From: UBA9926 sp023261215
Lineage (GTDB): Bacteria; Pseudomonadota; Gammaproteobacteria; Pseudomonadales; Azotimanducaceae
NCBI GenBank assembly: GCA_038136035.1
Contig: JAYPYV010000066.1
Span: 1 to 12,593 of the forward strand
DNA length: 12,593 nt
Direction: 5' to 3'
Positions 7,398 through 12,593 of the stretch are shown one piece after another. The notes under the pieces were generated by a model. That model was not told the DNA's origin and did no database searches. It saw nothing but the letters and a program-made list of their open reading frames with translations. Position numbers and translations under genes: made by a program. Positions within the stretch are counted from its first letter, which is position 1; every line of letters begins with the position of its first letter.

Positions 7398-8168
7398 ATG
7401 AAACTTTTTGACCTTGAGGGGCGAGTGGCAATTGTCACGGGCGGCAACGCGGGCATCGGACTCGGTCTCGCTGAGGGCCTGGCTCAGGCCGGCGCCAAAG
7501 TGATGATTTGCGGACGCAGGGCGGAGGCTAATAGCGCCGCAGTCGCGCGCTTAAAGGCCACCGGCGCTGAGATCGCCTCAATAGAGGTGGATGTGACGAG
7601 CCACGACGACCTTCATCGATTGTTCAACATGACTCGAAAGGCGCTGGGTCCAGTGGATATTCTGGTCAATAACGCGGGGATCCATCGGGGGTCGCCGCCC
7701 GAGTCATTCCCGCTCGAGGATTGGCAGGCCGTAATGAACACCAACTTAAACCAGGTCGTGAATTGCTGCCAGTTGGCGTTTGAGGATTTGGCGGGCGCCG
7801 CCGATCGTGGATTCAATGGAAAGATTATCAACATCGGTTCGATGTATTCACTGTTCGGTAGCCCCAATTCGATTGCGTATGCAGCAAGTAAGGGTGGCAT
7901 CGTTCAACTCACAAAGTCCCTCGCGGCCGCCTGGGCACAGCACGCGATCAACGTGAATGCGATCCTACCTGGCTGGATCGAAACTGAGATGACAGCTCCC
8001 ATCGGCGAGATGCCCGAAATGCTCTCGCAGATTCATAATCGGACGCCTTTCAAACGCATGGGAGCGATCGAGGAGATGGCTGGCGCTGCGGTGTTCCTCG
8101 CCGCCGCGGCAAGCGATTTTGTGACCGGCATCTCCCTTCCAGTTGATGGAGGGTACAGCGTTGGTTAG
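7398..8168 (+). CDS. Short-chain dehydrogenase/reductase (classical SDR)
   Basis: This is an NAD(P)-dependent oxidoreductase of 256 residues, the standard length of a classical SDR. The cofactor motif is TGGNAGIG (14-21). CGRR (38-41) after the second strand hints at NADP preference (inference). Other marks are NNAG (91-94), a probable active-site Asn115, Ser148 in NIGSMYS, and Tyr161 and Lys165 in YAASK. The C-terminal part, PGWIETEM and FVTGISLPVDGGYS, is typical of sugar-acid and alcohol SDRs such as the gluconate 5-dehydrogenase / KduD group, but the substrate cannot be assigned. GAGG at 7387-7390 lies 7 bases before the ATG and supports the start. The last codons carry the ribosome-binding site of the GNAT gene that overlaps it, so the two are probably one unit. 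Confidence 0.9.
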   Translation: MKLFDLEGRVAIVTGGNAGIGLGLAEGLAQAGAKVMICGRRAEANSAAVARLKATGAEIASIEVDVTSHDDLHRLFNMTRKALGPVDILVNNAGIHRGSPPESFPLEDWQAVMNTNLNQVVNCCQLAFEDLAGAADRGFNGKIINIGSMYSLFGSPNSIAYAASKGGIVQLTKSLAAAWAQHAINVNAILPGWIETEMTAPIGEMPEMLSQIHNRTPFKRMGAIEEMAGAAVFLAAAASDFVTGISLPVDGGYSVG

Positions 8169-8709
8169 CCCCAGCTACTTAGCCGGCCTCAAGGTCGAGC
8201 AAATTGAGTTCTCGCCCATGTCAACCGAGGATGCCGAAGGGGTGTTACGTTGGCGATATGACCCACCCTTTGATTGGTATAACCCACCTGCAGAGTCAAT
8301 CGAGGCCGTCGCCAATCTGCTCAACCCTCTTTGGCAATTTCATAGCGTGAAGGTCGACTCTACCTTACTGGCTTATGCTTCGTTCGGCGCTGATGGTCAG
8401 GTGCCAGGAGGCGATTACAGCGAGGAAGCCGTTGACATTGGCTTAGGGGTCGCGCCGCAATTCACCGGGCAGGGCTTGGGTTCACCGATCGTGACCGCGA
8501 TCGTTCGTTTCGCGCTGAGAAAGCAGGGGTCATCTGTCGCGAGACTGACCGTTGCAAGGTTTAACCAGCGCGCCATCCGCCTATACACGCGTCTAGGTTT
8601 CATACATGAGCAAGAATTCGTGCACGAGCAAATGCCTTATTGGGTCATGGTTAGGCGAGAACTCAAAAGTGATGGGCAAAGCGTGTCACTTGCGCGGGTT
8701 TCGATGTGA
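8161..8709 (+). CDS. GNAT-family N-acetyltransferase
   Basis: This is probably an acetyl-CoA-dependent transferase of unknown substrate. I chose the TTG at 8161 because GGAGGG (8148-8153) lies exactly 7 bases before it. Upstream in-frame TTG and ATG codons (8143, 8146) would place that site inside the gene. In this 182-residue form the acetyl-CoA motif is VDIGLGVAPQFTGQGLG (91-107), with the Q-x-x-G-x-G phosphate loop. NQRAIRLYTRLGF (135-147) is the second conserved GNAT block, and FVHEQMPYWVMVR closes the fold. The N-terminal RWRYDPPFDWYNPP (30-43) resembles a subgroup of uncharacterised GNAT proteins. It overlaps the SDR gene by 8 bases and appears translationally coupled to it, so the acetyltransferase may share a pathway or simply a promoter. 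Confidence 0.82.
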   Translation: MVSPSYLAGLKVEQIEFSPMSTEDAEGVLRWRYDPPFDWYNPPAESIEAVANLLNPLWQFHSVKVDSTLLAYASFGADGQVPGGDYSEEAVDIGLGVAPQFTGQGLGSPIVTAIVRFALRKQGSSVARLTVARFNQRAIRLYTRLGFIHEQEFVHEQMPYWVMVRRELKSDGQSVSLARVSM

Positions 8710-8866
8710 CTTGTTTCAAGGCGCACACACTACGTCGTTGCCCCACTAGTCTGCTTTCAACCATAGGATGGCAACCCCGACCATCCAGTTTATTGAGCGT
8801 TCAATCAATTTTCGGTGCGCTTAGTCAAGGGATGATGCTTCCCTTTGATTCAACAGGAAACATACT

Positions 8867-9475
8867 GTGTTCGGCTTAAAGTCGGTCTTGCCGTCTCGAC
8901 CAAACCTCGCGGGTGAGCGCGTCCGCGTCCTGCTTCTCGCCCCTGAAAAAGCGGAACTGATGCAGCGATTCAGAATAGAAAATAGAGCCCACCTAGAACC
9001 TTGGGAGCCAGAACGCTCCCGCGCCTTCTTCACCGAGGTCTTCTGGCGGGCGCAACTGGCGGCGCAAATTAGAGATTTTGATGCCGGGCAGTCTTGCTGC
9101 ATGACCCTCATGAACGCAGATGCCACGCGCGTACTGGGCGTAATGAACTTCACCCAAATCGCACGGGGTACCGTCCAAAGCTGTCATCTTGGCTATGCAT
9201 TGGGGCATGCCTTTGAGGGTCAGGGTCTGATGCGAGAGGGGTTAGCGCTAGGTCTCGAATTTATTTTTAATCAACTTAAGCTCAATCGAGTCATGGCAAG
9301 CTATCTCCCGAGGAATGATCGCAGCGGAGCGCTCTTGAAACGCCTTGGCTTCGAGATCGAGGGAAAAGCCAGAGCCTACCTGAAGATCAACGGGGTTTGG
9401 GAAGATCATATCTTGACCAGCAAATTGAACCCCGAATTCGAGCACTCCCTCAAAGGGCAACCTAAGCGCCGATAG
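8867..9475 (+). CDS. rimJ: RimJ-type N-alpha-acetyltransferase for ribosomal protein S5
   Basis: This GNAT enzyme probably acetylates the N-terminal alanine of ribosomal protein S5. Of its 202 residues, much follows E. coli RimJ: an MFG start, ENRAHLEPWEPER (38-50, RimJ: ENR-LKPWEP-R), GVMNFTQIARG (91-101), CHLGYALGHAFEGQGLM (106-122, the acetyl-CoA loop), MASYLPRNDRSGALLKRLGF (143-162) and EGKARAYLKINGVWEDHILT (165-184). The GTG start at 8867 is supported by AGGAA (8855-8859), 7 bases upstream. A 157-base gap separates it from the preceding GNAT gene, so it probably has its own promoter, although I could not pick one with confidence. A strong terminator follows at once. RimJ and RimL are similar, but the ENR...PWEP and C-terminal block favour RimJ. 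Confidence 0.88.
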   Translation: MFGLKSVLPSRPNLAGERVRVLLLAPEKAELMQRFRIENRAHLEPWEPERSRAFFTEVFWRAQLAAQIRDFDAGQSCCMTLMNADATRVLGVMNFTQIARGTVQSCHLGYALGHAFEGQGLMREGLALGLEFIFNQLKLNRVMASYLPRNDRSGALLKRLGFEIEGKARAYLKINGVWEDHILTSKLNPEFEHSLKGQPKRR

Positions 9476-9483
9476 GTTTGAAT

Positions 9484-9506
9484 CCGTGCATGAAGCACGG
9501 TTTTTC
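9484..9506 (+). terminator. Rho-independent terminator of rimJ
   Basis: CCGTGC (9484-9489), a loop ATGAA, then GCACGG (9495-9500) form a perfect 6-bp GC-rich stem followed directly by TTTTT. It starts 8 bases after the rimJ stop codon, on the right strand to end the transcript. Confidence 0.85.
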
Positions 9507-9924
9507 GATACTAAGTCTTAATGCCAACCTAAACTCAGGATCAGCTTAAGATCCAAGCCCAACTTTGAACCGGCAATTTCTGGGGTTTGGTTAGGCTGAC
9601 CATAGGCGATGAATAGGCAGACCTTAAGCGAAAAGACCACCTTGGCGATAACCCACGGTCAGTATTCGGCACAAGTCTAATCATCCCTCGGTGCTGAGGG
9701 CACCCTGCGCCGCAACGCTAACAAAGCTTGAACTGCGCTGTTCCTACCCCTGAATGGAAAGCGTCATCTTTTAAATTGCGATTCGACCTCTTTTTGGTCA
9801 ATGCCTCAAAAGTAATGCGCTAGCCGTTCTAGCCAACGCCGTTGCTCTGCGAGTGTGCCTCCGAGGATGCCTTTCTCCAGCAGAATTCATCGAGAGGCTC
9901 TTCCATTGCTCGGAAGCGCAACGA
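9507..9924. other. Gene-free interval between convergent rimJ and mraY
   Basis: I see no credible coding frame, tRNA or insertion-sequence end here. It contains several small inverted repeats: GGATC (9538-9542) with GATCC (9550-9554); two mutually exclusive stems, CCCTC/GAGGG (9685-9689 with 9696-9700) and GGTGC/GCACC (9690-9694 with 9700-9704); and GCTAG/CTAGC (9819-9823 with 9829-9833), the last being a possible but weak 3' structure for the mraY transcript on the minus strand. For such a compact region, 418 bases without a gene is long. It may hold a decayed gene or a small RNA, but nothing visible proves either. Confidence 0.5.
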
Positions 9925-10974
9925 CTACCTAATTTTAAGCAGGAGAACCAACAGGATCGGTGTACCCACCGCTTGGAGGAGCATGAAGCGCACAAGCACC
10001 TGGGTGTTAGACCATCCCTTGTTGTGGCGCACGTGATCATGAAGGGGGTAACGAATATTGAGAAATATGGGGATCTTAAAGAAGCGAAGTAGGGCCACTT
10101 TGACGATGCCCGTTGCGCCGTTCACCAAAACAACAAAGGCGACCACCAGAATTAAAAATGGATTCCCGGTCGCGAGCGCGAGCACGCCAAGCAATAAGCC
10201 GACTGGCCGTGAGCCGGAATCACCCATAAGAACTGCACTGGGATAACTGTTGTGCCAGAGGTATCCCGCCAGGGTACCCACGGCGATGAAGGCGAGAATA
10301 GCCCATTGCGCGCCATCCGCGTAGTGGGGAACCAGAAGGTATCGCGCAATATCGGCGTGACCCACAATGCCGTAGAGGATCCCACCCAAGAACAAGATCC
10401 CCATGCTCGTTAAACTGGCTGACAGCCCATCGACGCCATCAGTACAGTTGGTCGCATTGATCGCGATCCAAAGCAACGGCGTGGCCATGGCAATGTAAAG
10501 CCAAGGCGACAGGAGAATGGTCTCTTTCATGATGGGCAACCATATTTGCATCGGCTGACCGCCACACAGAACCCAGGCCGCAAGAAGCGAAATCATCAAG
10601 TCCAGCGCGCCCAATCGATACTCACTCCAACCACCGTGAGCACGATCGTCGAAATAACCAACAGCCGTCGCGAGCAGCAGACAGATCAAGATGCCAACAA
10701 TTTTTTGGCTGGTCGGCACAAAGAGAAAGGCGACAAGCACCAGCATCGGAATAAAAATAATGCCGGCGCTGATCGGCTTTCCGACGCTGTGTTCGGCGCC
10801 CACTGCATGGGCTCTGCCTTGATCTGTGGGTAAGCGCCGCCAGAGGTGGGGCAAAGAAAACCAGACGAGTAGGGCAGCCATCGCGGTGCCAGCACCTGCT
10901 AGAAAGAGGTTGCTCGCAAAGAGGCGCATCGGGCCTGCGAAATCTGCCAACCATTGACTCAGATAAAAGAGCAT
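9925..10974 (-). CDS. mraY: MraY-family phospho-N-acetylmuramoyl-pentapeptide transferase, divergent type
   Basis: This is a multi-pass membrane enzyme of 349 residues. The family moves phospho-MurNAc-pentapeptide from its UDP carrier to undecaprenyl phosphate, making lipid I. Visible marks in order: EHSVGKPISAGIIF (61-74), Asp-Asp in GYFDDR (106-111), NATNCTDGVDGLSA (173-186), MGDSGSRPVG (250-259), and PLHDHVRHNKGW (310-321), the MraY-specific HxH loop that separates it from WecA and other relatives. About ten hydrophobic segments fit MraY. The usual gammaproteobacterial loop is P-x-HHHxE-x-KGWPE; the HDHxRHNKGWSxTQV form is one I associate with MraY of other phyla such as spirochaetes (from memory). 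Its neighbours are not murF, murD or ftsW, so it is either a second copy or a displaced one. The ribosome-binding site is weak (GAG 9 bases upstream). Confidence 0.85.
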   Translation of the reverse strand: MLFYLSQWLADFAGPMRLFASNLFLAGAGTAMAALLVWFSLPHLWRRLPTDQGRAHAVGAEHSVGKPISAGIIFIPMLVLVAFLFVPTSQKIVGILICLLLATAVGYFDDRAHGGWSEYRLGALDLMISLLAAWVLCGGQPMQIWLPIMKETILLSPWLYIAMATPLLWIAINATNCTDGVDGLSASLTSMGILFLGGILYGIVGHADIARYLLVPHYADGAQWAILAFIAVGTLAGYLWHNSYPSAVLMGDSGSRPVGLLLGVLALATGNPFLILVVAFVVLVNGATGIVKVALLRFFKIPIFLNIRYPLHDHVRHNKGWSNTQVLVRFMLLQAVGTPILLVLLLKIR

Positions 10975-11001
10975 AAAAAAAGCTCAAAGTAATTGGACGC
11001 C

Positions 11002-11030
11002 ATTATAGCGAGCAGCCCGGGGTCAGATAA
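11002..11030 (-). promoter_or_regulatory. Putative sigma-70 promoter of mraY
   Basis: On the minus strand there is a perfect TATAAT (11002-11007) 27 bases before the mraY ATG. The -35 position, with a 17-base spacer, reads TTATCT (11025-11030), a poor match. It would give a leader of roughly 20 bases. The -10 box is convincing, the -35 is not. Confidence 0.45.
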
Positions 11031-11098
11031 TGAATCCTTGTTGGAACTTTAGCGGGGATGCGGTGGGCATGCGCGGCGTCCATTCATCCAAGTGACCC

Positions 11099-11126
11099 GC
11101 TCGATTCAATTCGATCTTGAATCAGC
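11099..11126. repeat. Intergenic inverted repeat between omega-amidase and mraY genes
   Basis: GATTCAA (11103-11109) and TTGAATC (11117-11123) are perfect complements with a 7-base loop. The stem extends by GCT (11099-11101) with AGC (11124-11126) across one bulged base, 10 base pairs in all. No T-run follows on either strand, so it is not a standard terminator. It lies about 90 bases upstream of the mraY promoter and could be an operator or an mRNA 3' structure of the omega-amidase gene. Confidence 0.35.
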
Positions 11127-11248
11127 CCTGGGCTTATGATGCTTCAGAGTGCCTGTTCTCCATTGCAGAATCCTCCGCTTTCTATCGTGTGGGATGAGAC
11201 CACGGAATCATCCAAGCGAGAAACGCTCAAGGTGAAGACCCCGCTCAA

Positions 11249-12025
11249 CTAGGTTTCGAAGATAACTTGATCCTGATCCATCCACGCTGGGAACCGCTCC
11301 CTGTACGCTTGCATTGGCTCAAGCGCTAATGTGGTTAGAAAAACGCCTTCGCGACTTTCAGTGTCGAGCAATAGATCACCCTCGGGGCACACCACGAGCG
11401 AGTCTCCTGCGTACTGAACACCGTTGCCGTCCTCACCAATTCGATTGAGACCCACCACGAAACTTTGGTTTTCGATGGCTCTCGCCTGCAACAAAGTTCG
11501 CCATTGGGTGCGCCTGGCTGCGGGCCAGTTGGCTACATAAATCAGCAGATCGTAAGCGTTACCAATGTTCCTCGAGAACATTGGGAAGCGAAGGTCGTAA
11601 CAAATCTGGAGGCAGACGTTAAAACCCTTCAATTCGAACTGTTGACGGCCGTTGCCCGGTGAATAATGTTTGTGCTCCCCAGACATCCTGAAGAGATGAC
11701 GTTTGTCGTAAAAGCGAGGCGGCGCCTTGGGCGCAACCCAAAACCCTCGGTTGTAAAACTGGCCTTTATCTTCTGCGATAAAACTCCCTGTAAGCGTGGA
11801 ATCAAGCTCAACGGCCTTGTGCTGGAGCCAGGTCATCGTTTGGCCAGACACAGGCTCTGCGAGTTCTTTTGAATTCATCGAAAAGCCTGTGCTGAACATC
11901 TCGGGCAGAATAATGAGATCGGCCCCGCGAGCCTGCTCGAGCAGTGCTCCGAAATGATCAACATTGGCCTCCCGGTTCTCCCAGACAAGTTCCGTTTGAA
12001 TCAACGCCAATTGGATCTCGGTCAT
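11249..12025 (-). CDS. yafV: Omega-amidase, nitrilase superfamily, YafV/Nit2-like
   Basis: This cytosolic hydrolase most likely converts 2-oxoglutaramate (or 2-oxosuccinamate) to 2-oxoglutarate (or oxaloacetate) plus ammonia. The 258-residue protein matches E. coli YafV in length and sequence. The catalytic triad is Glu42 in LPEMFSTGFSM (40-50), Lys108 in FYDKRHLFRM (105-114) and Cys142 in ICYDLRFPMFSRN (141-153). Further family marks are YVANWPAAR (163-171), LLQARAIENQSFVVGLNR (178-195), and FPAWMD (245-250) near the end. GAGG at 12034-12037 lies 8 bases before the ATG. The upstream gene on the same strand is a YbdL-like aminotransferase, and the products are known partners: the enzyme removes the by-product of glutamine-dependent transamination and so pulls that reaction forward. 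A probable terminator separates the two genes, so it may have its own promoter. Confidence 0.92.
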   Translation of the reverse strand: MTEIQLALIQTELVWENREANVDHFGALLEQARGADLIILPEMFSTGFSMNSKELAEPVSGQTMTWLQHKAVELDSTLTGSFIAEDKGQFYNRGFWVAPKAPPRFYDKRHLFRMSGEHKHYSPGNGRQQFELKGFNVCLQICYDLRFPMFSRNIGNAYDLLIYVANWPAARRTQWRTLLQARAIENQSFVVGLNRIGEDGNGVQYAGDSLVVCPEGDLLLDTESREGVFLTTLALEPMQAYRERFPAWMDQDQVIFET

Positions 12026-12101
12026 CGTTTGGGCCTCACTTAACTAACGGATTTCGCGGCTATCTAGGGCTATTTTAGTATGCAGTCACGCAACGGGAGG
12101 C

Positions 12102-12136
12102 TAAAAAGCTGCTTGCCCTCGCTTGCCACCAGCAGC
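12102..12136 (-). terminator. Probable rho-independent terminator after the aminotransferase gene
   Basis: On the minus strand GCTGCT (12136-12131) and AGCAGC (12113-12108) form a 6-bp GC-rich stem with a 17-base loop, followed by TTTTT (12107-12103). It lies 23 bases after the aminotransferase stop codon. The large loop lowers confidence. Confidence 0.45.
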
Positions 12137-12158
12137 ACCTGCCATGGTCTCACCGACC

Positions 12159-12593
12159 CTAAACTCGGACCAGTTGGCTTAACCGGCCCGCAGCCTCTTG
12201 AAGTAGCGTCTCTGACTTGGCGAAGCAAAACCGGATTAACGTCTGCCCAGACTGTGGGCGTTCACAGAAGACTGAAATAGGAATGACCGCAACACCATAA
12301 TCTTGAGTCAGCTTCTCTGCGCAGGCGACATCACTCAGATGACTCAGCCCTGAGACCTCACCATAATCTGCCAGTTGAAAGTAGGTCCCGGTTGACGCCG
12401 TCATTGAAAAGGGAAGAGCCGAAAAAGCCTCTAAGAACACATCGCGCTTAGCCTGATAAAACAGAGAAAGCTCGTCTTCGTGCTCTGGGTGAGCGGTCAT
12501 AAAGTCGGCAATTGCCCACTGAGTTGGGGTGTGGGTGGTAAAGGTGACAAATTGATGCACTTTACGAAATTCCACCGTGAGCTCAGGTGGCGC
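12159..12593 (-). CDS. ybdL: Methionine/glutamine-type aminotransferase, C-terminal part (cut by window edge)
   Basis: This is the C-terminal third of a PLP-dependent class I/II aminotransferase, 144 codons, with the frame open to the right edge. The GTG at 12575 is not the start: the codons before it read APPELT and continue directly into VEFRKVHQF, a block typical of the YbdL / glutamine transaminase K group. Other marks are FTTHTPTQWAIADFM, LSLFYQAKRDVFLEAF, STGTYFQLADYG (strand before the C-terminal domain), YGVAVIPISVF, and IRFCFAKSETLL with the Arg that binds the substrate carboxylate. The PLP lysine lies outside the window. The enzyme likely converts 4-methylthio-2-oxobutyrate and similar oxo acids to amino acids using glutamine or other donors. 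It is followed on the same strand by the omega-amidase that clears 2-oxoglutaramate. Confidence 0.88.
   Translation of the reverse strand, partial: APPELTVEFRKVHQFVTFTTHTPTQWAIADFMTAHPEHEDELSLFYQAKRDVFLEAFSALPFSMTASTGTYFQLADYGEVSGLSHLSDVACAEKLTQDYGVAVIPISVFCERPQSGQTLIRFCFAKSETLLQEAAGRLSQLVRV

Noticed and set aside
8826..8846. AAGGGA/TCCCTT hairpin upstream of rimJ as a terminator
   Set aside because: The stem is only 6 bp and AT-containing, with no T-run after it, and it lies just before the rimJ ribosome-binding site.
9471..9490. GGTTTGAATCC, resembling a tRNA T-loop, after rimJ
   Set aside because: The flanking bases do not form a 5-bp T stem and no acceptor, D or anticodon arm can be found. 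The adjacent hairpin is a terminator.
9798..10040. 80-residue minus-strand ORF reaching into the gene-free interval
   Set aside because: Most of it overlaps the 3' end of mraY in another frame. The composition is Cys/Ser/Arg-rich, and there is no ribosome-binding site or family resemblance.
10622..10987. 121-residue minus-strand ORF overlapping the mraY start
   Set aside because: It is an out-of-frame shadow of mraY: Arg/Cys/Ser-rich with no domain, while the mraY frame has full family motifs.

Overview
The window is a compact, protein-dense stretch of bacterial chromosome with moderate GC. Most family matches (RimJ, a YafV-like omega-amidase, a YbdL-like aminotransferase, GloA, a PetA-type Rieske protein) are closest in my reading to gammaproteobacterial versions, so a free-living, possibly marine gammaproteobacterium is the best guess. 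That assignment is an inference from protein motifs, not from a marker gene. I see no tRNA, rRNA, CRISPR array, transposase, integrase or phage gene.

Layout, left to right. (1) Positions 2-2992 (+) hold the C-terminal part of a very large protein that runs in from the left edge. It reads as a second, degenerate DUF3604-type module fused behind a first module, of which only the last residues are visible. A 25-codon ORF overlaps its stop codon. (2) A glyoxalase I gene (gloA, +) follows. (3) A minus-strand pair holds a Cof-type HAD phosphatase and, overlapping it, an alpha/beta hydrolase of the lysophospholipase type. (4) Divergent from that pair is a plus-strand pair: a PetA-like Rieske protein without petB or petC, overlapping a small FMN-reductase/flavodoxin-like protein. 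(5) AlaX, a trans-editing hydrolase for misacylated tRNA-Ala, lies on the minus strand and is divergent from an SDR oxidoreductase. The SDR overlaps a GNAT acetyltransferase, and rimJ follows with a clear rho-independent terminator. (6) After a gap of about 450 bases without a gene comes a minus-strand MraY-family gene of unusual sequence type, away from any cell-wall cluster, with a good promoter -10 box. (7) At the right edge are two minus-strand genes, a YbdL-like aminotransferase (cut by the edge) and a YafV-like omega-amidase, with a probable terminator between them.

How the genes work together: the window is mostly a series of small one- or two-gene transcription units for housekeeping, detoxification and quality control (methylglyoxal removal, tRNA proofreading, ribosomal protein acetylation, 2-oxo-acid amide clean-up) rather than one pathway. 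The aminotransferase and omega-amidase form the one clear biochemical pair: together they can convert a 2-oxo acid plus glutamine to an amino acid and drain the 2-oxoglutaramate product.

The most unusual items are the tandem DUF3604 protein whose second module has lost the expected metal-binding motifs, the orphan MraY-type transferase, and the orphan Rieske/flavoprotein pair. I did not find a convincing new multi-gene system.
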